Shown in pieces: positions 11,740 through 22,639 of a stretch of 64,000 nt of DNA. The stretch spans positions 134,128,385 through 134,192,384 of the forward strand of contig NC_079487.1 in assembly GCF_020520425.1 (NCBI RefSeq). The letters run 5' to 3'. The notes beneath the pieces are model-generated. The model searched no databases, had not been told where the DNA came from, and saw nothing but the letters and a program-made list of their open reading frames with translations. Each line of letters opens with the position of its first letter. Position 1 is the first letter of the stretch. A program made the position numbers and the translations under genes. The stretch is from Spinacia oleracea. Lineage: Eukaryota > Streptophyta > Magnoliopsida > Caryophyllales > Amaranthaceae.

Positions 11740-13729
11740 CTAACAATGAGAGCCTTTCTTGCAGTTAAGTGCACCAGCTGACATGGTGATAGAGCTTACG
11801 AAAGACGAAGGTTTCGCGCTTAAACTGTACGCTCTGGCGTAGCTCGATGAAGCCCCTGCTCCCGACGCCGTGAAGAAGGCTCCGTTCAACATTAGATCAC
11901 CTTGTGATCTCCAATTCCATTTCTTCCATACACTTTGAGGCCATTCCTCTCTTTTTGTCACCTACAATCATATTTAACCAACATTTTCTTGTTTAGTCCC
12001 ACTTCAAGGGCAAAATGGTAATTTTATTTACCGTCTTAAATGTAATCTTTTAAAATGTTTATTTTTAGTTTTAAATGCGGTCACATATGAACGTACGATG
12101 TACGTACGTTCTCATTAGAAGTCATGACAGTTTGTCTATCCAATAAGTCAAAATTACAGTAAATAAGTTGAAACAAACAGACCCTGACAAAGTACTCGTA
12201 ACAGAAAAGAAGAAGTTTACCTCCTTGTTATCAGGGTCATTAGGAGCAAGAAATCTGTTGCCTTGGCAATTTATTGTAGGTGCTGCACTTCCTCCAATTG
12301 CATACATTTCCCAATGAGTATAGTCATTATTCACCACATGAAAATATCCATGTCTACACCTGGCCCACATCCCACCAAAAAGTCAGCAACCAGTTATCAC
12401 GTTGATAGTGTAATTTAAACTAGTAATATAATGTACTAACGCGACAACTTAATTAATTTACCTTGGCATTCTCTGGACTAAACCTTCACCAAAATGGTTG
12501 AAAGCAATAGTAACTTGCATATTCTTATCTCTAGTGAGTGAATCACTATGACCTAACAACATAACCTTGTTATGATGGGTCATATAATTGTTAGAAATGG
12601 TTATAGCGGTCGACCCATGGATCGCGTCAATTAGACCATCGGTGCAACTCGAGAGTGAACAATGGTCAACCCAAATATGACTCCCGCCGAAGATCGAGAT
12701 CCCATCACCGTCCGATATCGTCCGCCACCCGTAGTGTGACGGGGAGTCACGTACCATAGCGTTACCCCCACGTTTACAATCATGTATGTTCAAACCATGT
12801 ATTATAACGTTTGTTACGTATTGTATGGTTATGCATGGCCCACCCGCAATGTGGACGTTAGCCCCTCTACCGTCAATTGTCTTAAAAGAGTTAACCATCA
12901 ACTCTTCCTTGAGTTTGATCACCATGTCCCGGTCAAATATGATCCACAATGGTTTGTCTTGGATCACACCCCACCTTAGGGTTCCCGGTCTCGGGTTCAA
13001 CGGGTCGTCTCTCTTGTCCGTGACCACGTACATTTTTCCGTTTTTACCCCCGATTGCACCCTTGCCGAACCCAATGGAGCAATCGGCTAGTCGTTGGCGG
13101 TTTTGGGCCCACTTGTGGTCGCACCGCCAACAGTCGTCGATCGGGTTTCCGGTCCCACATGAGAGGTACCCCAAATTCCTCCTTGTAGTGGCATTAATGA
13201 TTTTCCTACAATTATTGTAGGAAAAAGAAAAAAAAAACACAAAGGGTTAGATGCATAGATTTAAAAAAACACAAAGGATTACTCCACATAGTGTATACAC
13301 TAAACACATGTACATTATGGATTTAGATGTGACATTTTATATTGCAAATTTGCAATTGAACTAGAGTATTATTAAATAAAAGTATGAAAGTTACACTTTT
13401 AAAGAAAATTACATTTCCTAGAAAGTTTCACATGTTTAGAGTTTTTAAAAGTATTAAACTTTCTATTTATGAACCACATAACTAACTTCATAACTTTCAA
13501 AAGTTTCAACCAATATTTTTCATATGAACCAAACAACCACGAAATATGAAGTATGACACTATCGATCAGTAATATTATATTGTACGCGAATAATTATAAA
13601 CCCCAGAAGGGTAAGAACATACTCTTGTACTTCAAGTGCTATTAGCTCGGGATCTTGGACATGGGAGGCGTTGATGAAAGTAGGAACAAAGAGAGAGAAG
13701 ACTAAGAGTAAGGAGAGATTAAATGCCAT
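11740..13729 (-). CDS. Secreted pectate lyase (PL1 family)
   Basis: Four exons on the minus strand: 13729-13623, 13205-12462, 12359-12221 and 11961-11740, with phases agreeing, giving 403 residues, the usual plant length. Residues 1-22 are a signal peptide ([20 protein letters not shown]). Then follow [20 protein letters not shown] (about 46-65), the polysaccharide-lyase family 1 blocks [14 protein letters not shown] (145-158), [13 protein letters not shown] (214-226) and [18 protein letters not shown] (240-257), and [17 protein letters not shown] (280-296), which holds the catalytic arginine region. The enzyme cleaves de-esterified homogalacturonan by calcium-dependent beta-elimination in the cell wall. 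The donor after exon 1 is GTATGT; splicing gives [14 protein letters not shown], which fits the family better than read-through. Exact paralog not determined. Confidence 0.94.
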
Positions 13730-13802
13730 TTCTCCAATTATTTGCAATACCAAAAAAATGAATGAGGGAATTTGTGGGAAGACTAGTGAAGAGTAGGAAA
13801 GA

Positions 13803-13812
13803 TTTATAAAGA
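13803..13812 (-). promoter_or_regulatory. Probable TATA box of the pectate lyase gene
   Basis: CTTTATAAAT on the minus strand, about 75 bases before the ATG at 13729, leaving room for a short leader. Position and sequence fit a plant TATA box; no transcript evidence. Confidence 0.5.
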
Positions 13813-14156
13813 GTTGTATGGGAATTTGTGAAAAAAGAGAAGAAATCCGATTGGACATATGTTGGGGCCCCATGTTACTTTTTCTAGTTGCTAGAGTAAT
13901 AAATTTAGGTAAGTTTTGTGGGACCTATTAACTTGAATTAAAGACATCCCAATTTGGTTAGATTATGCTTAGTTTGCTAATTGAACTTAATACAAGGTAA
14001 AAAAAACAATTAAGGGTTGTATGATTATGAAATTAAGATTTAGATGCAATTAATACTAATAATGCCAAAGTCCTTTTTCTTTGGATAGTTATCTATTTTC
14101 TTGTTAGAAGTAAGACTATTTATTAGTAATTGCAGTTGTTAAAGATGTGTGTGTTA
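13813..14156. other. AT-rich region upstream of the pectate lyase gene
   Basis: Presumed distal promoter. AT-rich; no gene or repeat recognised. Confidence 0.4.
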
Positions 14157-14158
14157 TA

Positions 14159-14459
14159 CTCCCTTCGTATTTATTTAAGGGATACACATGATAATTAAAT
14201 GAAATAAAGTAATAACACAAGTGGGGTTGTGTAGATATTTTAATAGGTAAAACAAGTGGTGACCATGTCATTTTAGGGAGTGGAGGTGGGATGTAGTTAT
14301 GAAATTATTTGTTTAATAGGGTGGTGGGACATAGTATATATTAGATAGATTATTTAATCAGATGGTGGAGTTGATAAGTTACTAAAAATGGCAAGTGTAT
14401 CTCTTAAATAAATACGACCGAAAAAGACAAGTGTATCCCTTAAATAAATACGGAGGGAG
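14159..14459. mobile_element. Stowaway MITE
   Basis: Ends CTCCCTTCGTATTTATTTAA and TTAAATAAATACGGAGGGAG, flanked by TA at 14157-14158 and 14460-14461, the Tc1/mariner-type duplication. The right end carries a second partial copy of its own terminus (AAATAAATACGACCG) just inside. Confidence 0.85.
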
Positions 14460-14461
14460 TA

Positions 14462-15677
14462 CTGATTATTTTATATCAATGTATTTTGAAATAGGTGCTC
14501 ACTTATTTGATTGTTCAATGTTTCAAAATAAATTAACTATAGATTAGTGGCCTTTCATTATACTAGCTCCTCCAACTAAAATCCTTACTCGATCAAAATC
14601 AAAAGATTAGTCCACGAAAAATATGTGAATAGCTTCAAAACGATCCAACTAAAAGAAAGGAGGAAATTATTTAATGAATAATCGAGTTAGTGGCATAGAA
14701 ATGTTGCATTGTTTCAATAAATGAGGAACTTGTAATAGGCTAGTCGTGAGTGTAAAATATGAGATGGGAATTTACGGTATTCACCGACACAATGTGATAT
14801 TTTTGTCAATGTCAGTCCAAAATTTTGATAAGATATCTCATCCAATAATTAATTCTTGTAGTTATGCACTTGAAAATTCTATTTTTTTTAACTTTTTTTT
14901 TCAATTCGTCGTTCTTGTATTTATTATGGCTCAAAACAAGAAAGGGGTCACTAATAGAGTTAAAATGAAAGTCACATGTGGATAAAGTAAAACTATTACT
15001 TATTATTAATGGTTAATAGTGATTGATGTAATTGATAATGAATTTTCCGTATAATTTGACAAGAAAAGTAATATTATGAGACGGATTGGAGCCTCAGAGG
15101 TGTAATTTGACAAGAAAAATAACAGGAATAACAAAATTTTGAGACACATGAAAAGAAATTACGAGCTTAATTAATATTATTTGACGATTGAGGGAGTAAT
15201 ATTCATGGTAATGCAATCTGAACCCAAATATATAAATTGTCATCTTTGTCACTCGGCCACTTTGATCATTAATCCTACATTGCAGCAACATATGGTTCGA
15301 ACTTCGAAGTATTAGAGTATGAATCAGTGACAGATCTTGAACAGTTTTATGATGGAGGCCAATAGAAATTTATACAATTATACTAAAATTTTAAAGGGTC
15401 AGAACTAAAAATACACTACGAAAATTTTCGTCCGGAGGGCCGGCCCTTCCCGGCCATATTGATGATTTTATTTTTATTTTTTAAGGGATATATTTATGAT
15501 AGTGATGTTTATTGAAGTTAATTAGTGGTGCAACAAACATAACGCGACGTACGTGTCAATGATTTTGGAATTGTTACGAATATGCATGGCCTTTAAAATT
15601 TTTCCATGCATATAAATTTATGAAGAGTAGAACATTTATCATGGGATCTCATAGGCGGGACATAGAAACAAATACCG
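14462..15677. other. AT-rich intergenic stretch
   Basis: No gene supported. Near 15330-15460 is a short stretch with GGGTCAG and GGAGGGCCGGCCC that looks like an old transposon relic, family not assigned. Confidence 0.4.
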
Positions 15678-17233
15678 AGAGCAACTCCTATGGTGATAAA
15701 AATAGATTTGCTTGTAAAAATTTAAAAGTTTTGAATATATAGCTAACTGTTATGGGTCGTTTTGTGTTATACGTGTCATTGTCGGTTCCTACATTCAAGG
15801 AGTCATAATTTTCACTTCATTGCCGAGTCAAAGGATGCTTGTTGGGCAAGGATGATTCTGTTAGCAAAGACTAAGGAGAGATCAACTTGTGGTCAAAACG
15901 GTTAAAGAAGATTAAGGAGGTGGTTAAGCAAATCAAGGAGCATGGCCATATTCCCTGCTCAACAATACTATACCCAGTTCTATATAAAAGAGACAACTAA
16001 CCTACGGTGAAGGGGACTTCCAATCTACACCCAGAAAATACCTACCATTATACCACACTTCTCCATTGTCTATCTCCGTCTGACCGTCTATTAATAAGCC
16101 CAAAATTATACTACATACGGTAGTTACCTCTACTACGTTGTTTCTTATATCCACCTAAGGGGTCCCCTAGACCTTCCATTAAACCATGCACCATTCCCAT
16201 TATGCGTGTTCAGATTACCCGTCGATCACATTACCCGTCGATCTTTTCCAATATCCTTTCATAATCGATCAAATAGCCAATGTCGTGTTCACATTACCCG
16301 TCATAACACCTTCTATGATTATCCTCGGTCCACTTACTGAAAAAATTTGGGGACGTACGCGGAAGTTTGATAGACCTTAATTATATAATAAAATTGTACT
16401 TTTATCATTTATTACATTAATAAGAATTGTGCAATAATATTTGTGAGAGCCTATGTCTCTCACTTATATCTTGGGTAGAACTCTTGTTTCTAACTCTCAC
16501 TCATATTTTTTATGGAGCTCTCTTGATTAGCCCACCTCTCAACTTATGCATACAACCTATTTATAGTTGGTGTATCCTAGTTTCTAGATTTTTCTACACT
16601 AAATTTTTTTAGGATAATTCTAAATTTTCTTACTAGATTTTTACAAAAATAGTATCTAGAGTTTTCTAGATTAATATTTTAACACTTACATACTCCCTTC
16701 TATCTTCCCGGATTTATGTTATACAGTTAGCTTTGTTTACACATACGTAGATATACCATGTAATTGTACTTAACGAGGCTTTTTATGCCATTAACATAGT
16801 GGATTGGTGGACTCATGGCCACCCGCGGTTTTTATCCCTTCCGGGTTTTCCGCGTCACCATCTCTTGTCTCGTCTCCCTTTATTTTTTCGCCCTTTATTT
16901 CCTGTCATTTACTTAATAATCGATTTAGTCTAGTCATCTATGTCCCAACTAAAGGTCGTTCATACTAAATTTGGCATAAACACTAACTAACTAGCCATTC
17001 GTTGGTGAAAATACTTTGTCATCGGTTCTTAAGATGTGGTAGCTATTTTGAGCAAGTAGCTAAGAAATACAATTGGATAGAAATATGGAATAAATTATTT
17101 TGGATTATATATATAAAATAATTGTATTATGTACTCCATAAAATATTATAGGACGCTACAAGATGCGCAACCAATAATATTGATGTGACAAATCAAGCCA
17201 CACCATCTTATAGCTTAATATTGAAGTTGCTCT
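15678..17233. mobile_element. Possible TIR element, interrupted by a solo LTR
   Basis: Ends AGAGCAACTCC and GAAGTTGCTCT are inverted to each other, resembling the GAGCAWCTCCAA termini of common plant MITEs. Near 15740 and 16725 the word AGCTAACTGT and its inverse occur, so the host element may have been a foldback before the LTR inserted. No target duplication visible; low confidence. Confidence 0.35.
15748..16684. mobile_element. Probable solo LTR (fossil retrotransposon)
   Basis: About 937 bp beginning TGTTATGGG and ending TTTTAACA, flanked by the near-identical pentamers CTAAC and CTTAC. A TATATAAAAG promoter-like site lies at 15981-15990. No internal retroelement genes are attached, so it would be the residue of LTR-LTR recombination. 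Family not assigned; an old copy judging by the imperfect flanks. Confidence 0.45.
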
Positions 17234-17235
17234 AA

Positions 17236-17463
17236 GGCGCTGTTCTGTTCGACAAATTTTGACTTATTTTAGACAAATTAAGTTCAGATAATATAAGTTC
17301 AGCAAAAATAATTTTTTTTGGACACAAACACACACAAATAAGTTTGTTTCAGAAAAAATAAGTTTTTTTTTTCTGATAAAATAATTTCGGATAAGTTCAG
17401 TTAAGTTAATATAAATTCAGATAATATAGATTCAGTCAAAATAAGTCCAATAGAACGGAGCCC
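17236..17463. mobile_element. MITE of AAGTTCAGAT-repeat family
   Basis: Ends GGCGCTGTTCTGTTCGAC and AATAGAACGGAGCCC are inverted to each other; the interior is full of ATAAGTTCAGATAA-like words. Relatives lie at about 2860-3029 and 38224-38444. Confidence 0.6.
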
Positions 17464-17995
17464 AAGACATACACCACCTATGTAGCTAGACGCCAATAAA
17501 TCAATAATCGTTTAGACCAGTAACGAAGCCATGATTTTTATTAAGTTCAGGATATCGCCGTGTTAATAAAATTACGGGAAGATAATATTAGAATTACGTT
17601 ATTAAAAATTAAAATCAATTCTTCGATGTTTAATTAATTATTGTAACGTATCTTTATATAGATTAGAGATTCTATTTTTGTAGCTAGGTTTGATTAAATA
17701 AATAAATAAAAATCCATGATTGGTTATCATTACTTCTAATTCTAATCGAAAAAACAAGTTGTCAATTAATTTCCAACTCAAAGTCAATTTACTACACAAA
17801 AAAATAAAAACAATGGATTTGTTATCATTAATTCTAACCCTAATCGGGAAAATAACATATCAAGTAATTTCCAACTCAAAGTCAGTTTTACTACATTAAT
17901 TACTTAACGTAGTATATATTTAAAATATTTAATTAAAAATATTTTAATCTCCTCCTAATCCAAATAGGTGTCGATAAAAGAAGTTCGATCTTCCC

Positions 17996-18005
17996 CTATA
18001 TAATT
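17996..18005 (+). promoter_or_regulatory. TATA box of orphan gene A
   Basis: CTATATAATT about 110 bases before the ATG; conserved in the duplicate as CTATATAAG at 20114-20122. Confidence 0.6.
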
Positions 18006-18111
18006 AAGTACCTCGAATCCTCGTTACCTCCCAAACAACATACTCACCCTCTCATCTTCATCTTCATCGTCATCGATCTTCTCATCCGCCACCATCATTA
18101 CTCACCTAATA

Positions 18112-18732
18112 ATGGAGGCGCATCCCACGCACACCGTCGGCGCAACGTGCAATGTAACCTTAAAACAAATTACACCATCTTTCAACTACTCCCCACAACC
18201 TCGTCTCGACGAAATCGACTACACTACCGAACTCGTCGTTTTGCTCAGTTTTAACAACTACGACAAGATCGAACACCACGCTTGCGACGACGAGTTAGAA
18301 TGTTTACGCAAACCATATTGTTACATCTCCAAATACAAAGTAACTAACCAACCTGATGACAAAAAGTTAGTTTTTCTAGTTGATCCTAAGACGCTTTGTT
18401 TCGACGTCTTAACCGCCGTAACTGACGACGGTTTGCCTGATTACGTCACTCCTGGTGTTTGGAAAGCTGTCAAGTACGGAATGTGTTCTTTCATATTGGA
18501 TAATAATGTCAACTATACACAAAAACATAACCCCATGTTAAAGTATGAGATGAGTATCGATGTCGATGTTACTACTCATCATTTTGTTAATCATAACGAC
18601 GGCCCCGACGACGATTCTCTTTGGTCGAAGCCTTTTGTTAGGGGAGTTGAAGAAGATGAACGTACTAAGTCTTTGAGGAAATCTTTGGAAAAAAAGATTT
18701 ACAATTGGATGAAGACGACGATGATCATCTAA
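18112..18732 (+). CDS. Intronless orphan protein A, 206 aa
   Basis: I do not recognise the family. The single exon starts at ATG in the context CCTAATAATGG, shared with the duplicate gene at 20249. No signal peptide or membrane helix is visible, suggesting a soluble intracellular protein. Conserved between the copies: VGATCNVTL near the N-terminus; a block from PSFNYSPQPRLDE to DYTTELVVLLSF; an HxCDDxxEC cysteine motif followed by KPxC; DDGLPDYVTPGVWK; KHNPMLKYE; and a charged C-terminal helix GVEEDERTKSLRxSLE ending NWMK. The Cys/His cluster could bind metal, but that is a guess. TATA box, leader and 3' flank are intact, so it looks expressed. It may be specific to Amaranthaceae or diverged beyond recognition. 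Confidence 0.75.
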   Translation: MEAHPTHTVGATCNVTLKQITPSFNYSPQPRLDEIDYTTELVVLLSFNNYDKIEHHACDDELECLRKPYCYISKYKVTNQPDDKKLVFLVDPKTLCFDVLTAVTDDGLPDYVTPGVWKAVKYGMCSFILDNNVNYTQKHNPMLKYEMSIDVDVTTHHFVNHNDGPDDDSLWSKPFVRGVEEDERTKSLRKSLEKKIYNWMKTTMII

Positions 18733-19104
18733 TTAAGCTAGCTACAAATCGAGACATGATCGATCCATCGATTCGGCGTAAAACAATCGAAGGATGGATT
18801 CAATTCGTTTATTGTTTTTCTAGTTAATAATTAAGCATTACGTTTAATACTTAATTATATTAGTAGGATTTTTTTTTCGGATTAGGGTTTCATGCAATTC
18901 GATTGGATTTATTTCTTGACATTATTAGGGTTTCGATGAATGTTAGTGAGAAGGTTTTTCTTGTTTTAAACATTACATTATTGAACTTCGTTCGTACATT
19001 ACAATTTTCTATATCTATAGTATCGAAGCTTTAATTGTAATCGATCATCAGTTTATGCAATTCAAGTTGATTAGAATGTTTTCTTGAAACGATTTTTTTG
19101 TTAT

Positions 19105-19128
19105 TAATTAATTAATTAATTAATTAAC
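19105..19128. repeat. (TTAA)n microsatellite
   Basis: About six TTAA units in the 3' flank of orphan gene A; unit 2 has only a short counterpart near 21165. Confidence 0.7.
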
Positions 19129-19196
19129 TTATTGATATTTTTGTTTACAGTAATTCTTTATTAATTACATCTGAGAATATTTTAGGGTAAATCAAC

Positions 19197-19461
19197 CACT
19201 ACAAGATTTTGTATCTTTAATGACAACCTATAACGACGGGTTAAAATCCCGTCGTAAAAGTCTTTTATGACGGGGCTAACAATCAAACAAAGATGGGAAC
19301 AATCGCCGCAAATGTCTTTTATGACGGGTTAACGACGGGGTTTTCCATTAACGACGGCCCCCATTTATGACGGGTTCGCGACAGGAAATCCCGTCATTAA
19401 TCAACGATTATTGGCCTTTAGCGACGGGATTTCCCGTCGTTAAGTACAATTTCTTGTAGTG
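19197..19461. mobile_element. CACTA (En/Spm) MITE
   Basis: Ends CACTACAAGATTTTGTA and TACAATTTCTTGTAGTG with a 3-bp target duplication AAC at 19194-19196 and 19462-19464. The whole 265-bp interior is built of direct and inverted GACGGG/CCCGTC subterminal motifs, the usual transposase-binding design of this superfamily. It sits at the 3' edge of duplication unit 1. Confidence 0.9.
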
Positions 19462-19861
19462 AACTCAAGGAATGTAATAATCTTAGTCCTCAACTAAACT
19501 TTAAATCAATTTTGTAGCCACTATAAACCTAGTGTAGCTAGACGCAAATAAATCAAAATAGAAGTATAATTGTTTAGACCAGTACCATAGCTAAAATTTA
19601 TTAATTAAGTCAGGATATCAACATGTTAATAAAATAATTATCCAAAAACCAACTGGAGAGATAAAATTAGAATTACATTAAAATTTAAAATAAAAAAAAT
19701 TAAAATCAAATCTACGGCGTTTTTAATTAATTAATTACTGTAATGTATCGGTATATAGATTAGAGATTGTGCATGTTTTTTTAATCTAGGTTTTGATTAA
19801 ATTAAATATATAAAAATCAATGATTGGTTATCATAAATAAAAAGCATGCATGATAGATAGT

Positions 19862-19988
19862 TTTTTGATTTCATTAGTTTTTCTCATGTGAAAAGGGCAT
19901 GTAACACACTAGCTCATCTTGTGGCAAGGTGGAATACTCGTAATAAAATGCCCGTGCTATCTTCCCTTCAAAAAAAAAAAAAAAAAAA
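19862..19988 (+). mobile_element. 5'-truncated LINE 3' end with poly-A
   Basis: The stretch translates as the end of a plant L1-type RNase H/ORF2 region (HVKRACNTLAHLVARWNTRN) followed by AATAAAATGCCCGTGCTATC and a poly-A run. Unit 1 of the duplication lacks it, so it inserted after the duplication. A related tail (AATAAAATGCTCGCACTATC plus poly-A) occurs at about 40676-40716. Confidence 0.7.
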
Positions 19989-20113
19989 TTCTAATCCTAA
20001 TCGAAAACACAACTTGTCTATTAATTTCCAACTCAAAATCAGTTTTACTACATATATATAATAAAATATTTAAATTAATTTCTTCCTAATCCAAGTAGGC
20101 GTTGGATGTTCTC

Positions 20114-20122
20114 CTATATAAG
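20114..20122 (+). promoter_or_regulatory. TATA box of orphan gene B
   Basis: CTATATAAG about 127 bases before the ATG at 20249, aligned with the TATA box of the sister copy. Confidence 0.6.
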
Positions 20123-20248
20123 TACGTTATCTCGATACCTCCGAAACAATTACATACTTATCGATCTTAATTAATTAACATCCACCACCAAATACCAAAT
20201 ACCAATTACCAATACCATAATCGTTACTCATACATACTTAACCTAATA

Positions 20249-20839
20249 ATGGCGATACATACTGTTGGCGCAACATGCAATGTTACATTACAACAAATTA
20301 CACCATCTTTCAACTACTCCCCACAACCTCGTCTCGACGAACTCGACTACACTACCGAACTCGTCGTTTTACTCAGTTTTAGAAACAACAACGAGGTCGA
20401 ACATCATACTTGTGACGATGATTACGAATGCGAGCACGTAAAACCATGTTGTTTCACCACCCGAACCAAACTCACAACAAAAGCTAATGTTGACAAAAAG
20501 TTAGTTTTTCTCGTTATTCCTGAGTTGCTTTACTTCGACGTCTTAGTAAATGCCGCAACTGACGATGGTTTGCCTGATTACGTCACTCCTGGTGTTTGGA
20601 AAATTGTTAAGTGCGCAATGTTTTCGTTTATATTGGATAATATTAACTTTACAGAAAAACATAACCCTATGTTAAAGTATGAGATTTGTATTGACGTCAA
20701 TGTTATTACTCATCGTTTTATTAATTATAACAACTTACCACCTTTTGTTAAGGGAGTTGAGGAGGATGAACGTACTAAGTCGTTGAGGGAATCTTTGGAA
20801 AATAGGATTTCCAATTGGATGAAGAAGATGATGATCTAA
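20249..20839 (+). CDS. Intronless orphan protein B, 196 aa, paralog of A
   Basis: Tandem paralog of the gene at 18112, also a single exon. Relative to A it lacks the short acidic insertion before the C-terminal PFVKGVEEDERTK block and has a longer loop after KPCC. It keeps VGATCNVTL, HxCDDxxEC, DDGLPDYVTPGVWK, KHNPMLKYE and the charged C-terminal helix. Both copies are open over their full length despite substantial divergence, which suggests selection on both. No signal peptide or membrane segment. Function unknown. Confidence 0.75.
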   Translation: MAIHTVGATCNVTLQQITPSFNYSPQPRLDELDYTTELVVLLSFRNNNEVEHHTCDDDYECEHVKPCCFTTRTKLTTKANVDKKLVFLVIPELLYFDVLVNAATDDGLPDYVTPGVWKIVKCAMFSFILDNINFTEKHNPMLKYEICIDVNVITHRFINYNNLPPFVKGVEEDERTKSLRESLENRISNWMKKMMI

Positions 20840-21284
20840 GCTACCAACCTATATCGAGACATGATCGATCGATTCGACGTAAAACAATCCAAGGATATGA
20901 TGATTCAATTCGTTTATTGTTTTCCTAGTTAGTTAAGCATTACTTTACTAATCCGTAGTTGATTTATTTCTTGACATTATTAGGGTTTCGATTAATGTTA
21001 ATGAGAAGGAATTTCTTGTTTTAAGCGTGCATTACATTAAACTTCGTTCTTACATTAAATTATCTATATCCATATATAGTCTCTTGGTTTTGTAATCGAT
21101 CCTCAGTTTATGCAATTCAATTAAGTTAATTAGAATGTTTTCTTAGAAGCGATTTGTTATGAATTAATTAACTTATTGATAATTTTGTTTACGGTAACCC
21201 TTTAGTAATTAAATCTTAGAATATTTTAGGGTAAATTGACTCAAAGAATGTAGTATTTGTACTCCGTACAATTTATAAAAAATA

Positions 21285-21545
21285 TTTCCTCCGTTCTTAT
21301 TTACATGACACAAGTGAGTTTTGACACTATTCACACAAGCTCATTTGATTTCCTTTGGTGATTTATACATAAGAAATTAAAAACATAGTCGTGTGAGGTC
21401 TTATTAGATTCGTCTCTATAAATATTTTTTAAATATTAACTTTTTGTAATTCTTTGTTATCCCTAATAGAAGATATTAACGTTTGTAATCTTGTGTTGAT
21501 AAACGTGTCTAAATAATTGTGTCATTTAAAAAAGAACAGAGGAAG
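21285..21545. mobile_element. Stowaway MITE in duplication unit 2
   Basis: Ends TTTCCTCCGTTCTTATTTAC and AAAAGAACAGAGGAAG flanked by TA (21283-21284 and 21546-21547). Unit 1 reads straight through this point, so the insertion is younger than the duplication. Confidence 0.75.
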
Positions 21546-21547
21546 TA

Positions 21548-21992
21548 ATAATCTTAGTCCTCTATTACACCTTCTTGATCTTTTTACGTCATCGATCTTT
21601 AACAGCCGAGCTTGTTCGTACAAGCTAGATGCCTAGATAGTAGATACCACAACTAGACGAATACAAATTACAGTAACACAAAGATGCATTGACAAAATGT
21701 CAAAATATATCATGTCGATCACTTCTTTCAAAACTTCAAGATCACTGTCCAATCTTAATTTCTCGTCAAGGTATAAACAGATGTACCAATCCTTAAATAT
21801 ATCTATGTACAATTGTACAGGGTAATTTTAGTCGGTGACCTTTTTCGCTAGACTCAATCACCTCACAACGAATTGAACAAATTTTATTCATGTGGAATAA
21901 GAAGATTTATATTAAAGTAAAACTCTTTGATAGAGGAAATAAGAAAGGGGTTTTTTTGGGATTTAAAATGATATTATTACGTACTCCGATCC
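21548..21992. other. Non-coding flank
   Basis: End of duplication unit 2 and AT-rich DNA. No gene seen. Confidence 0.4.
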
Positions 21993-22230
21993 CTTCGTCC
22001 CATAATACTTGAACTGGTTTGACCGGCACAAAGTTTAATGCAATGTAATTGACTTTTTAAGGGGTAGTGGCCTGGATATGACTCACTTTTTAATGTTTTT
22101 TTAAAGGAGTAGGATATAAGTGGGTCCGTAGGTAAATATAATATTAATAAAAGTTTGTCATTTATAGAAACGGTGTTAATAATCTGGGACGACTTTATAA
22201 GAAAAGCGATGCGAATATTCCCGGACGGAT
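21993..22230. mobile_element. Degenerate Stowaway MITE
   Basis: Ends CTCCGATCCCTTCGTCCC and CCCGGACGGAT; shares TTTGACCGGCACA with the better preserved copy at 22311-22638, so both belong to one subfamily. Confidence 0.55.
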
Positions 22231-22310
22231 AAAGTATTCTTAATAGGGTATGTAAAAAAAAAAATACAAGTCACCCATATAACGCACGGACTTAAAAACC
22301 ATAGTACGTA

Positions 22311-22638
22311 CTCCCTCCGTCCCGGAATACTCGACCCGGTTTGACCGGCACAGAGTTTAAGGAACTTGAATTGACTTATTTAATTTAATAGGTAGTAGTT
22401 GATAGTGGGGTATTATTTTAATGTAGTTAGTGGGAGGTGGGTTAAGAGGTGGGGTTGGGGGAGAGTAGGGTTGAATTTTTAATTATTTTTTGTATGGAAC
22501 TAGGGGGTAGGTGGGTTAATAGGGGTGGAGTGAGAAATAATATAATATTGTTAGAATATTTCCATTTTTAGAAACATGTCAAGTATTAAGGGACGGCCCG
22601 ATAAGGAAAACATGTCAAGTATTCCGGGACGGAGGGAG
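22311..22638. mobile_element. Stowaway MITE, well preserved
   Basis: Ends CTCCCTCCGTCCCGGAATAC and GTATTCCGGGACGGAGGGAG match perfectly as inverted repeats and are flanked by TA. The word AACATGTCAAGTATT is repeated near the right end. Confidence 0.88.
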
Positions 22639-22639
22639 T

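Larger units (their letters stand above)
17483..21575. repeat. Tandem segmental duplication, two units of about 2 kb
   Basis: Unit 1 (about 17483-19500) and unit 2 (about 19533-21575) align from the shared GTAGCTAGACGC start, through the TATA box, gene and 3' flank, to the shared end AATAATCTTAGTCCTC. Insertions occurred after the duplication: a CACTA MITE in unit 1 and a LINE fragment and a Stowaway MITE in unit 2. Each unit carries one intronless gene. Confidence 0.85.

Noticed and set aside
12786-13220. Plus-strand reading frame of 144 codons
   Set aside because: Antisense to pectate lyase exon 2.
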